From positions 10,491,277-10,555,276 of the forward strand of contig CM026573.1 in the NCBI GenBank assembly GCA_015143295.1: a stretch of 64,000 nt of DNA, given 5' to 3'. The DNA comes from Tetracentron sinense. Its lineage: Eukaryota; Streptophyta; Magnoliopsida; Trochodendrales; Trochodendraceae. Below, one piece after another: positions 11,085 to 21,599 of this stretch; position 1 is the first letter of the stretch; every line of letters starts with the position of its first letter. The notes below the pieces were generated by a model. That model was given only the letters and a program-made list of their open reading frames with translations. It made no database searches and was not told the DNA's origin. The position numbers and the translations under genes were made by a program.

Positions 11085-11410
11085 AGGGTATTTGGGACCT
11101 GGTGATTGAGAGAGTCGAGAGGAGACTAGCATACTGAAAGACGAGCTTTCTATCCCTAAGTGGGAGAATTACTCCAACTAAGAGCATCCTTGGAATCCTG
11201 CTGGTCTTCTGGATGTCAGTGTTCAAATGCCTGCATGCGTAGCTAAAGTAGTTAGAGAAGCTTCAAAGAATCTATGGAAATGAAATCTCTACAGTCTACA
11301 GTGCTCAACAGACTAGCCTGCTTTACGAAATTCTCCCACCCAAGGAAAGAAAGCTCTTTCTTCCAGTAGGCTGGTCTCCTCTCAACCCTTTCCAATGTTC
11401 ACTGGAAATC
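11085..11410. mobile_element. LINE fragment with an inverted piece
   Basis: The plus strand at 11,087-11,290 reads WDLVIERVERRLAY, LSGRITPTKSILGILLVF and LEKLQRIYG, the conserved stretch of plant LINE reverse transcriptase near its C-terminal end, with several stops. At about 11,330-11,400 the sequence around ERVERR recurs on the minus strand, so 11,107-11,170 and 11,330-11,398 form an inverted repeat. Such structures arise when LINE copies are made by twin priming, or by joining of two insertions. It lies in the large intron of the C3HC pseudogene. Confidence 0.6.
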
Positions 11411-11480
11411 TTGGTGAGAGGCACAATGAGACACTTATTGAAGCATTTGTTGTCTTTCTACATGAGGGTAGTAGTTAGAA

Positions 11481-12944
11481 TGTTGGGAATGTAGACAACC
11501 TTTAGCAGACTACCCGGGGGGGTGGCAGGGGGGGCCTGCGACGCACGAAAATCGATATTTTACATTTCTACAAATGTATTTTTGACTTTACAGTTTAACC
11601 CTAAACATATAACTGTATGCTTATTTTTTAGGTTGAACGAGTGTGAGAAGTGACCGTAATTTTTCTAAGAGAGAGAAAACTCTGTGTATTCTGTATCTTT
11701 AATAAAGTGAATTGGTGTGGCTCCCGAGGACATAGGCACGTTACCGAACCTCGTATATCCGTGTGTTTTTGTCTCTATTTTCTTCTCTGTAATTTTTCTA
11801 TTTGTTGTGTGATTTCTATGATTCATAGTCTCTCAAGATCCGAAGGGTTTAGGGATTAAACACGTGATTTAAATTCCCATCAACGCAGACCACGCAGACC
11901 CAGATAACAGATTTCTTAGGCCAAATTTCAATGTGACACAGCTGATGACTACCTTCCCATTCACCCTTTTGTTTTAGCAATGCCTCTAGGCCCGTAGGTC
12001 TGTCTTGTCAGATGGCAAGTTCTACTATAATCACATCATATAAATCTTTAAAAATGACCATAAGTTGAGAAATGATTTATCAAATTAAAAAGTTACTTTA
12101 TTTCTCATTTATCATTGTGTTAAAAACTAGAGAAATTCTAGCCCACGCAATGACTTTCAAACTCTATTGTAGCCGCGACATGTGCTACTATTTTTATTTT
12201 TTTATGATTGTTTTCTTAACCAAGGGATTGCCCGAATAGGTGTTGCACTTGCACCTATGATGTGAGGTTGAAAAAAAATTGAAATCTTTTTCTTGGCAAA
12301 CATTAGGGGTGGTTATTAAACAAAGTGTTCGTTTAAAGCTCAAACTCAATGGTTTATTTAGTAAACAAGTCAAGCTCAAGCTTGATTTTCGACCTCGTTT
12401 AGTTAACAAGCCGAGCTTGAACACACCCTTACTTGGCTCGATTATATATACAATTATAATTAACCTATTAAAATATCTAAATGTACTTATTTCATTTAAA
12501 TTTTAAATTAAGTATACTTATTATATAATAACAAGGATTAATAATATATAATGTATTTTACATAATAAGAATTCCTTTATAGTGGTATTTTTGGCTTTAC
12601 AATTTGCGACGAAAATCGATATTTTACGTTTCTGCAGGGGTATTTTTGGCTTTACAGTTTAACCCTAAACATATAGCTGTATGCTTATTTTTTAGGTTTA
12701 ACGAGTGTGAGAAGTGGCCGTAATTTTTCGAAGAGAGAAAAAACTCTGTGTATTCTGTATCTTCAATATAGTGAATTGGTGTGGCTCCCGAGGACGTAGG
12801 CACGTTGCCAAACCTCGTATATCCATGTGTTTTGTCTCTATTTTCTTCTCTGTAATTTTTCTATTTGTTGTGTGATTTCTGTGATTCATAGTCTCTCAAG
12901 ATCCGAAGGGTTTAGGGATTAAACACGTGGTTTAAATCCCAACA
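11481..12944 (+). mobile_element. Small LTR element A with 5-bp target duplication
   Basis: The LTR at 11,481-11,882 starts TGTTGGGAATG. A second LTR copy at about 12,596-12,944 ends TTTAAATCCCAACA. Both share the whole GTGTGGCTCCCGAGGACRTA to GGATTAAACACGTG stretch. TAGAA flanks the element on both sides (11,476-11,480 and 12,945-12,949), a perfect 5-bp target duplication. The internal ~700 bases have no gag or pol, so this is a non-autonomous element of TRIM/LARD type with copia-style ends. The right part of the interior (about 12,299-12,590) is MITE-like, with AAGCTTGA and GAGCTTGA words. It looks structurally whole at its borders, and the two LTRs differ by a modest number of changes, which suggests moderate age. 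Confidence 0.75.
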
Positions 12945-13571
12945 TAGAAAAGGTCATATATATGTGTCATTCTAGGATCTGCCTAGCAAGAAGCAAGAAT
13001 ATAGAGATTTTAGACTCTTCAATTACAGTTAATGAGGAAGTAAGACGAAATATTAAAAAAGAAGTTAGGGGTTGATGACAAATAAAATTCCACATCTTAC
13101 CAAAGGCAACAAAAAAAAAACATTTCACTTTAATAAGCATAGAAAAAGCAATGAGACAGGCCAGTAATGATGTAGCAGTAGCACCATATATTGCAGCCAG
13201 TATCCTTGTTGCCTCCCCTACTATCAACATGATTTTCTTTGCCTGAGTCATGGATTCTTCGAACCCCAGTGAGACAGCTAATAACATTTTCTTCACACTA
13301 AGGCATATTCATTTTTACCACTGACTTCAGAATATCCAACACATCAGACCAAATCCAAAGGCCGAGGAACTGTAGAGAAGGTCCATAGTCCAACACTGGC
13401 TCCACAGAGACTGCAGTCTAGGAACAATAGAATCTGGATCAGATCGGTATCCAGCGGGAGTTAGGGGGGCTAGCTTCATCCACCTCCGTGGCCTCACCAG
13501 CACCAAATGGTTAGTAAATAACAACGCCCTGGATCGATCGATATGAATCTGAAAGATGAGCATATATCATT

Positions 13572-14908
13572 GGCAGACTGAGTTAATTGGTCCTTGCAGT
13601 CAACCAAATAATGTAAAGAATGAGGTTCCCACCAGGCCAATTAAACTTATGAGCTTTTGTGCCTGCTAATGATTTTGATCTCAGCTCATGTAATTAACAG
13701 AAGGTGCAGTTACTAAACAATCAATTTTATTTTTTTTTTGCTTTTTTGCGAGATAAGTTACAGAACAATCAAGATTTTTAATCTTTCATCAACAATATCT
13801 TACTCATTAATCTTTCACTAACATGTAACATATACTCACACCGTGTAATGAAAGCAAGAATACATAATGGAACAGCTTACAATCTCTTAATTTAAGAAGA
13901 TGATGATGATTATGAATGTCTAACAAGAAGACAAGAATGAATAAAACATACAAATTTGTAACTGGTATGAATTAGTCACATTTTAACTGAAACGAATCTA
14001 GAATTCTTGATTTTTATAAAAAATAAGGTAATAGTGTCCATAAAAAATTCCTTATATGCATGTCAATTTTGGTATTTATGGGTGTTTAATACAATACATG
14101 CAACACTTATGTGGTAAATGGAGAATAAATGCCAATGCTCAAAACCTTTCCATGAAGGAAAAGAGTTTAGAAGTCCAAAAGTGACAAAGGACGCCTTAGA
14201 AAGATGCATGCCAAGCCATGGCGCATGGAGATGAGAGTGAAGAGATTTAAATATACACTTGTCACTCACACCCAATGTCTTCTCCGCGTAGTTTGTGGTA
14301 ACTTTCTTATATTTTTGTTGTTTCTGATGTCTTATTTTTTTCCCTTCACCTTTCACTGTTTTAGACGCCAGGTGGTTGAGGGTTCTTCCTCATATCTCTT
14401 TCCCATCATTTTGAATATAATTTTTCATTAACCAAATTAAAAAAAAAAAACTTTCATCGTGATTGTTTCCATAGAAAAAAGAGTTTTAGTACAGTTTCGT
14501 CACCCTAAACAAAAAATATCACGGTTTAAGGATGGTTTGAAAAGTTTTACCAAAGTGGGTATGTATATCCAATATCACCCTTATTAGTGTTTGACTTCTA
14601 TATGCATATCTAAAGCGTAAATATGTCAAAAGCATGCTCTTTTAATTAAGTAATAAAAATGCAAATTATGCCCTATTTGATAAATGTCAAAAGCATGCCC
14701 TTTTAGGTAATAAAAAAATGAGGGCCCTAAAAAAAACAGCTTAAGAGTCCAATGGTGTTTTTGTTATGGGCCATGCTATGTCCACTTTCCGGTTGTCCAT
14801 TCTCTTGGAGATAGGGGGATCAGAAAATGCCTTCCGTTTCCCCCCCTTTCTTCCCCTTCATCGGCTTGCCATTGCCGCCCTCCTTCCAGTATAAAAAATT
14901 GACATTAA
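13572..14908. other. Pseudogene intron sequence, nothing recognised
   Basis: This AT-rich stretch lies between pseudogene exon remnants, and the missing zinc-finger exons would be expected here. No match was recognised on either strand. The open frames at 14,063-14,356 and 14,204-14,431 overlap on opposite strands and look like chance. Confidence 0.4.
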
Positions 14909-15306
14909 TGCTCCGTTTGTTTGCACGTAAATGGTTTTATGTAAATCATTTACGGAGGAAAAACTTTTACAGTAAAATGTGAATTTTCCACTCAGTTTTT
15001 GTTGTTTGGTTGCATTCTTGAAGATAAGGCGGAATTTTTTTTTAATAAAAAATTAAAAAATAATCTTTTTCTGAATAAGGGTATTTTTGTAATTTCAATT
15101 TTTATTTAAAAAAAGAGGTTGATATTTTACAGGAAAATGACTTACCGGTTTTTGAAATTTAAGTCATTTTCCAGAAAAGTGGTTCATTTTCCATAAATCA
15201 TTTCACTTACGAAAGCTTTTACATACAAACAAATGTACACACATAATTAATATTTTCCACAGAATTGATTTGTTTTCCCCTAGGTTACGTCGAAACAAAC
15301 AGAGCA
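14909..15306. mobile_element. MITE, GTTTGTTT family, TAA target duplication
   Basis: The left end TGCTCCGTTTGTTTGCACG and the right end CGAAACAAACAGAGCA are inverted copies with few mismatches. TAA flanks both sides (14,906-14,908 and 15,307-15,309), the 3-bp duplication typical of PIF/Harbinger elements. Inside are inverted GTCATTTTCC and GTAAATCATTTAC words. It is 398 bp with no coding capacity, inside the first intron of the C3HC pseudogene. Confidence 0.65.
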
Positions 15307-15720
15307 TAAGAGAGGGGTTGGGGGTGGAACACGCAGCGATAAGTCTAAATCTACAGAGCCATTAATAAATCCTATTGCTAAAATGTGGGATTGGAAAAAC
15401 AACTCAAATTACTCAAGACAGCATCCCACCATGGCATATATCCGTCCCCAACTAACCAAACATTAAATTGGAGAAAAACTATCAGTTTCAGTCCTACATG
15501 AACAAAAACAGAAAAGAGAACAAAATATGTTGATGAAGTGGATGATAGAGGTTAAACCTTGGGTTTTCCGAACCATGTCATCGACTTGAATGTAGCTAAC
15601 CTCCTCAATATATAGATCCCCTCGATCCCACGGTCTGCACAGCAGAACCTGCGACGAGACAACCAAATGCGGTAGACCGATGTTTTTGGCCCTTGAAGAT
15701 TGAATTCTAGATGAACAATC

Positions 15721-16566
15721 AACCAGAAAGATAAATAAATAAACGAAATGGGAAAATTTGTAAATTTCTTAAGCTATCGAATTCGATGGAAATAAATCTT
15801 CTGTCATGGTTTCTGAACCACTTCAAACGGCTAGTACAGTGGTTACCTTCGTAATAGCCAAGTTGAGTGACTTCAAGCATTTAGCAGACTAGGCTGGGTT
15901 TAGGCTCATTATTTGGCCTGTTGTTCAAACCACATAAATTGATACAGAAGATTTTGTTTTCGTATGGGCCTTCATTTTCTTCAAGTCCTTCTACCTCTAT
16001 GTGAGTGTGTTGTTGTTTTGTTACCAGGGCAGGGCAGGGCAGGGCATCTCTCTGCTGGCTCTCACATAGTTGGGTATATGGAAAGAAGCAAGATAGAAAT
16101 GTTCATGGTCGACATACCCACATGACACTGATCCTACCAGTGGTAACCAAAACTGCACAATACCCTTGCACTCCCACTTGGCGCTCCTCCCGACACTAAG
16201 CTATATTTAAAATATAGACGCTCTCACACTCCCGTTCTTGCTCTGCACTCTGGTTACTTAGAGCCCCTTCAAGAATGAGATAGTAACTTTGGAGATCCTC
16301 TTCAGATGGTTAGTCCCTGCCTGCCATGACCATTCCAGAAAAAAAAGAAAATAGCAAACACAGTATTCCATAATGCAAAGCACAAAAATTGCGGTCTAGT
16401 ACTGCATAAATGAGTTGCAGTATGAGCCTAACCACCTTGTAAGCGTACTGTGAGAGCTACCAAAAAGAAAAAGAAAAATAATAAAAGGAGGTGGATGTGT
16501 GGCTTGAGAATTTATCTATACTTGATGGAAAAGTAATTGAGGGTGTTTGCAATTCTACTAAGGATT
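15721..16566. other. Intergenic, with a short (GGGCA)n run
   Basis: This is the upstream side of the C3HC pseudogene. AGGGC is repeated four times at about 16,026-16,046. No gene, promoter or known repeat was recognised in the rest. Confidence 0.5.
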
Positions 16567-16594
16567 CTTGATAGTTTAGGTGTTTTACAGAGTT

Positions 16595-16775
16595 TTTTTT
16601 TTTAATTATTATTATATTTTTTTTTTGGAACAATCCCTGAGGGTACGACGTGAGCCCGCAACCTGCCACACCAGGTAAGTTCGGGTAAACCCGTGCACTG
16701 CAGTGCTGGCCCCAAAGGGGGAGTGAGAAATGGAACCCATCAAGATCTCCCACTTGGGGAAAGGCCCATGAACCA
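16595..16775 (-). mobile_element. SINE, minus strand, with 28-base target duplication
   Basis: A 28-base target duplication that begins CTTGATAGTTTAGGTG lies at 16,567-16,594 and 16,776-16,803 with one mismatch. Next to the left one are T-rich runs, so the element reads on the minus strand with a poly-A-like tail. The body holds CCTTTCCCCAAGTGGGAG, CACTCCCCCTTTGGGGCC, ACGGGTTTACCCG and GCGGGCTCACGTCGTACCC. It matches the plus-strand SINE at 50,285. The conserved 3' part resembles the shared 3' domain of several angiosperm SINE families. The nearly perfect duplication suggests a fairly young insertion. Confidence 0.8.
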
Positions 16776-16904
16776 CTTGATAGTTTAGGTGTTTTACACA
16801 GTTATTGATTCCCCTCTCTCGAAAAAAGGATTTGTGGCTACTACCTCCGTAATCTCTCTCACAAGTTTCACTCATTTTTCATGGAATTGTAAAAGAAAAC
16901 CCCC

Positions 16905-17065
16905 TACCCCTAATGTTATGTTTGGTTGCCTAGAAAATAGGTGAAAACATGGAAAAGAAAAGAAAATTTCATATTTCTAATGCAATTCTAAACTGTGTTT
17001 TGTCTAATTTTTTTTTTTTCCTTATTTTCACTAATTTTCTCAGCAACCAAACATAGGGTAATATT
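16905..17065. mobile_element. MITE, ATGTTTGGTTGC family
   Basis: The left end TTATGTTTGGTTGCCTAGAA and the right end TTCTCAGCAACCAAACATAG are inverted copies, continued by inverted AAATAGGTGAAAA/TTTTCACTAATTT. TAA lies on both sides and may be the target duplication. It is about 150 bp with no coding capacity. A related element lies at 34,530-34,697. Confidence 0.6.
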
Positions 17066-17389
17066 CCCTCAATGCAACTCATTGATATAACTGATGGACT
17101 CATATTCCTTAACATATAGTTGGGATTTAGCAATATTTGATTTCAGTAACTCACCATTTGATATAATGTCATTACGCTTCTTTATTTCATTTTATATTTT
17201 TTTCCAATCTTTGTTAGAATGCATCAATTTGTGCTAGTCAGACGCATCTATTAAGTAAGCCAACGCTAGATAATATCAATGGACAGCCTACATTGAATGG
17301 GACTAAAAAAAATTTATATGATTTTTTAAATATGAATTTAAGTTGCCATGTTTACACCAATACATTATCGGCCCCTCAATTTAAGTTGA

Positions 17390-17560
17390 ATTCCTCTCAG
17401 TTGGTCAAGCACCATGCCTCATGAAGCGGAGGTCTCGGTTTTGACTTCCAGTAATTTCTTTTTGTTTCCTTCTTATGTGGGTGTCTGTGATGGGGCCAGA
17501 AAGGAATAATCTGACCAAAAGTTGGGATACCACTTCATTGTTAAAAAGAAAAAAGGAAAA
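17390..17560 (+). mobile_element. tRNA-derived SINE remnant
   Basis: A tRNA-like head TCAGTTGGTCAAGCACC is followed about 45 bases on by GGTCTCGGTTTTGACTTCC, in the places of the A and B boxes. The body runs through GATGGGGCCAGAAAGG and ACCACTTCATTGTTAAAAAG into an A-rich tail near 17,550. No clear target duplication was found. Confidence 0.55.
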
Positions 17561-18151
17561 AAAGTGAACGTGTCATCAGTGTAAATGACAACCAATTGTA
17601 CAAGCTGCAATAGCGCTGAAAAGAGTGCAAGGTCATGGACTTTAAGAATATGTCTATTATAATTTCTATGATATATACGACCAAGAAACTAGCAGGCAAA
17701 GTCACATTTAGATTACATGCCACTAAAGTATGCACTGTCTAAATTTTCGGTAATGAGCATCCTGATTCACTACGACTTGCATTTGCATTTTGCTAAGTTA
17801 GAATTTTGATTTGTAGAAGGATAAATTATGAGATTTTGCTTAAAAAGTACATTAATGGCTGAATTTGGAAACATTAGCATCATCTGAGTCAGTTCTCTTT
17901 TTAGTATTTTGAATGTGATTTATTTATATAAATCATAGTATATAATTTTTTCCTTTTTATTTTTACAATCCTACACCACACACATGCCCGAACCGAGCAC
18001 ATGCCGACATGCGCAGGAGGTGGATCTTCCAGCTATAGCTAGAAGACTAGAACCCATAAAAGAGGTGAGTCAATGTCATTTTGTGGCAACGGATTTTCTC
18101 TGGCAGATGCCCAAGAGCCCTAGTCGGGCAAGCCTCTTGACTGAGGCATCT
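17561..18151. other. Intergenic, nothing recognised
   Basis: AT-rich sequence. The opposite-strand frames at 17,984-18,196 and 18,047-18,259 overlap and extend into a MITE, so neither is credible as a gene. Confidence 0.5.
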
Positions 18152-18159
18152 AATGGTGT

Positions 18160-18494
18160 TTTTTTTACTAAGGAGGTGATAACATACATCTCCTAAGTTT
18201 TGTTGGGTAGTAGGTGCACACCTTCCCATTTGTGACGTATCCTTTTTGACATTCATCAACTATGGTTAAGATTCAACCAATTTTAAGGCTAAATAATCTA
18301 ACCTTAGTTTTTAAAAAATTAACCAAATGAATGATAACAACTGTTAATTTTTTGAAAATATTTTATTTTAAGAATTAAGGTTAGATTATTTAACCCTAGG
18401 ATAAGTAAATCTTAATCATAGATAAAAGAGTCAAAAAAAAAGGCATGTGGTAGGTTGGAGAGGTGAGCATGCTATCACCTCCTTAATGACTCAC
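18160..18494. mobile_element. MITE with TAAGGAGGTGATA ends
   Basis: TAAGGAGGTGATAACAT near 18,169 and its inverted partner ATGCTATCACCTCCTTAA near 18,486 bound an inverted repeat. Its inner arms contain TATGGTTAAGATT and AATCTTAATCATA, and CTAACCTTAGTTTTT and its inverse. AATGGTGT stands on both sides (18,152-18,159 and 18,495-18,502) as a possible 8-bp target duplication. It has no coding capacity. Confidence 0.6.
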
Positions 18495-18774
18495 AATGGT
18501 GTCTAAAATCCGAAAGATTAGAAAATAAATATAATTAATGAAACCCTCAAACACACGAGTGGGACTTTGTTTCTTAGAAAGACGTGCAAGCTATTCTTAC
18601 TTTTCACATTTGATATAAAAATAGAATATTTGCGTGCAGCTGTAAATGTCCTCCAATTCGGCGGAGTTGGGCCTCCTCTTATCTCAGCAACCATCCCCCA
18701 TCACCGGTTTTGGTTTAGTCTACGGCTTCCAATGTCGGTGATTCTCCCTTCTCCTATGTTTCCTTCCATTAAGG

Positions 18775-19350
18775 TAAAAAAATATTCATAAATTACACTG
18801 ACCTCCTTGAGGTGTGGCAAAATTATTGAAACCTTTCGTCTTATTTATGAAATTACATTGTCTTTCTTGAGTTTTGACGAAATTATAGAAACCTCTCATC
18901 TTGTTTTTGAAATTACACTACCCTTTCCTCTTGAGGTTTGGTAAAATTGTAGAAATCTCCCTTCTTGTATTTGAAATTACTTTGATGCTATCAATAATAG
19001 AGGATGTTCTTTTATGATTTTACTCTCATTTATTTACTTAAGAAAATAAGTAAATAATGTCGTATAACTAAGTTGAGTGACTTCAAGAAAGGTAATTCAA
19101 ACATTTTAAAATTTTTAATCATGACATAATCAAAATACATCCATATTAATAACAACATACTAACAAAAGGAAGAATATGTTACCGATAACTGAATTAAAG
19201 AATAGGATAGTATAATTTAAAAACAAGAAGAGAAGTTTTTGTAAAGCTACTAAACCTAAAGGAAGGTTAGTGTAATTTCAAAAATAAGAGGGGAGGTTTA
19301 TGCAATTTCATTGGATCTCAGGGGAGATCGGTATAATTTGCCATAATTTT
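18775..19350. mobile_element. Inverted-repeat element with tandem repeats in its arms
   Basis: Three units of about 60 bases with the words TGAAATTACACT, CTTGAGGTTTGG and AAATTATAGAAACCTC lie at 18,785-18,985. Inverted versions (GTGTAATTTCAAAAATAAGA, TAATTTGCC) lie at 19,205-19,345. This is the pattern of a non-autonomous DNA transposon whose terminal inverted repeats contain a short satellite. The target duplication is not resolved. Confidence 0.55.
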
Positions 19351-19562
19351 TTGTTTGTTAATTTTACAGGATTTTGATTAATGATCACCATTAACTTAAA
19401 ATATATTTAAAGAATGTTAAACATACTACTCACCATTTTAGATAATAATACAAATGTGTGATAGTTAAAGTCATTTTTTTATTATCTAAAATGGGGGGAG
19501 AATAGAGAATATTATGAGAGTATGTTCATTGTTCAACATTTTACAGTATATTATGATTGTTT

Positions 19563-19663
19563 CATAGAATATTAGTGTTCAATAAATTACTTAATCATGC
19601 TTAGGGGTGAAGCCATAGAATATTAGTGTTCAATAAATTACTTAATCATGCTTAGGGGTGAAG
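19563..19663. repeat. Perfect 51-bp tandem duplication
   Basis: The 51 bases from 19,563 (starting CATAGAATATTAGTG) are repeated without change from 19,614. The second copy runs directly into the next element at GGGTGAAGCCACATGG. Perfect identity points to a recent local duplication. Confidence 0.9.
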
Positions 19664-20116
19664 CCACATGGGGTCCGAAGGGAGCAGAAGCCCCCTGAAC
19701 TTTTGGGGGAAAATAATTTTTTGTTTATATTGCAGGGGTTGTGGCTTGGGGGTAGGGGCAGGGGTGAGAGGGGCTACCCCTTAGAACTTTTGAGAAAAAA
19801 AAATTTAAATTAATATCATATTATCTAATTTTTGAGGGCATAGGCACTGGGTGAGGGCAATAACTCCTTACCTTTTCTTTTTAAAAAGAAAAAGCTAAGT
19901 TTTGTACTATATTATTTTATTTTAGAATTCATAGCCAGGGGCTACACCCCCGGGCCATGAATTTGGCCCTAAAGAATAGGGAGCTGGGCTACACCCCTAG
20001 GCAAGACTATTTTGTACCCACCTAATCATTTTTTGATAATCCCATCAATAATAATGGTAACATTTTTAGACCCCTCCCCCTCCCCAACAAGAAAATCTTG
20101 ACTCCACCCTTGAACA
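19650..20116. mobile_element. GGGTGGAGCCA-type repeat element, copy 1
   Basis: It starts TTAGGGGTGAAGCCACATGG and ends CTTGACTCCACCCTTGAA, an imperfect inverted pair. Inside are GC-rich words such as CCCCTGAACTTTTGGGGG and GGGCTACACCCC. Similar ends occur at 41,640-42,150 and around 45,345-45,560. It is a non-autonomous DNA element of a family common in plants. The superfamily is not resolved. Confidence 0.5.
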
Positions 20117-20165
20117 CACTATTTTTAAATGATATATTCATTTAAATGCGATATAATATATTTTA

Positions 20166-20733
20166 AGAGGTGCTAGCTAAAAGTGTTATCGAGCCGAGCT
20201 GAGTAATGGGATGTTCAAGCTTGTTTATTAAGTAAACGAGCTCAAAAATCAAGCTTGAGTTTGACTTTTTTTATTATATAAACGAGCTCGAGCTTTAACA
20301 CATGAGCTTGAACCGAGCTTGAATTGTGAGCAGCTTGATTCATTAGATATAACTATTTATTAAATTTAAATTTTATTTTATTATCCTTGTACAGGTTAAA
20401 AAAAATACATTATTGTCTAAAGTTTTAGGAAAAGTTCATAATTGTATAAAGGAATTCTTATTATGTAAAATACATTATACATTATTAATCCTTGTTATTA
20501 TATAATAAGTATACTTAATTTAAAATTTAAATGAAATAAGTACATTTAGATATTTTAATAGGTTAATTATAATTGTATATATAATTGAGCCAAGTAAGGG
20601 TGTGTTCAAGCTCGGCTTGTTAACTAAACGAGGTCGAAAATCAAGCTTGAGCTTGACTTGTTTACTAAATTTACTAAATAAACCAATGAGTTTGAGCTTC
20701 AAACGAACACCTTTGTTTAATAACCACCCCTAA
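20166..20733. mobile_element. hAT-like MITE rich in GAGCTTGA/TCAAGCTC
   Basis: The ends AGAGGTGCTAGC and AACCACCCCT form a poor inverted pair. The interior is full of AAGCTTGAGC, GAGCTCGAGC and TCAAGCTTG words. The right-hand part (20,440-20,733) recurs inverted at 12,299-12,590 inside LTR element A, so the two LTR insertions shared this sequence before they moved. Confidence 0.5.
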
Positions 20734-21588
20734 CGTTTGCCAAGAAGAAGATTTCAATTTTTTTTCAAACTCACATCATAGGTGCAAGTGCAACACCTAT
20801 TCGGGCAATCCCTTGGTTAAGAAAACAATCATAAAAAAATAAAAATAGTAGCACATGTCGCGGCTACAATAGAGTTTGAAAGTCATTGCGTGGGCTAGAA
20901 TTTCTCTAGTTTTTAACACAATGATAAATGAGAAATAAAGTAACTTTTTAATTTGATAAATCATTTCTCAACTTGTGGTCATTTTTAAAGATTTATATGA
21001 TGTGATTATAGTAGAACTTGCCATCTGACAAGACAGACCTACGGGCCTAGAGGCATTGCTAAAACAAAAGGGTGAATGGGAAGGTAGTCATCAGCTGTGT
21101 CACATTGAAATTTGGCCTAAGAAATCTCTTATCTGGGTCTGCGTTGATGGGAATTTAAATCACGCGTTTAATCCCTAAACCCTTCGAATCTTGAGAGACT
21201 ATGAATCACAGAAATCACACAACAAATAGAAAAATTACAGAGAAGAAAATAGAGACAAAAACACACGGATATACGATAACGTGCCTACGTCCTTGGGAGC
21301 CACACCAATTCACTATATTAAAGATACAGAATTCACAGAGTTTTCTGTCTCTTAGAAAAATTACGGCCACTTCTCACACTCGTTCAACCTAAAAAATAAG
21401 CATACAATTATATGTTTAGGGTTAAACTGTAAAGTCAAAAATACTACTGTAGAAACGTAAAATATCGATTTTTGTCGCAATCTGGGTCTAATGGCCCAGA
21501 TTACGGATGCACTTTGTGCGTCACAAGGGGGCGCTGCCCCCCTGCCACCCTCCCAGGCAATCTGCTAAAGGTTGTCTACATTCCAAAC
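20440..21588 (-). mobile_element. Small LTR element B, inverted relative of element A
   Basis: It matches 11,481-12,590 in reverse at high identity over about 1.1 kb. That includes the whole LTR (about 21,588-21,165 on the minus strand) and the interior with AACCAAGGGATTGCCCGAAT. Similarity on the outer side stops at the LTR start (GGAATGTAGACAACC), so this is a separate insertion of the same family and not a copied chromosome segment. No second LTR was found on its left side. It is a fossil of similar or greater age than element A. Confidence 0.7.
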
Positions 21589-21599
21589 ATGCATGAGAA

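Larger units (their letters stand above)
9946..15720 (-). pseudogene. C3HC zinc-finger (NIPA/ILP1-like) pseudogene
   Basis: Four exon remnants on the minus strand match the plant C3HC zinc-finger family (NIPA/ZC3HC1-like nuclear proteins). Exon 1 (about 15,720-15,558) reads CRPWDRGDL and, in another frame, LRRLATFKSMTWFGKPK, ending at a GT donor; four additional bases (TATA, near 15,610) cause the switch. A middle exon (13,548 to about 13,170) reads DEASP, GYRSDPDSIV, LDCSLCGASVGLWTFSTVPRP and VGYSEVSGKNEYA. It has extra C residues near 13,465 and 13,423 and a stop at 13,344-13,346. The next exon (10,395-10,200) reads KDLKRA, a stop at 10,373-10,375, then MEFDPI and, after a one-base frame change near 10,340, HFCPWIASSGSAAPGWELTL. 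The last (10,014-9,946) reads VDDPIASI and ends KRMKPTRGSS with a stop. Splice sites at 10,015, 10,200, 10,395 and 13,548 are still canonical. The central zinc-finger exons were not found, so the gene is dead. Confidence 0.8.

Noticed and set aside
12967-13296. 109-codon minus-strand frame
   Set aside because: It overlaps the middle exon of the C3HC pseudogene in a shifted frame. The family words are in other frames.
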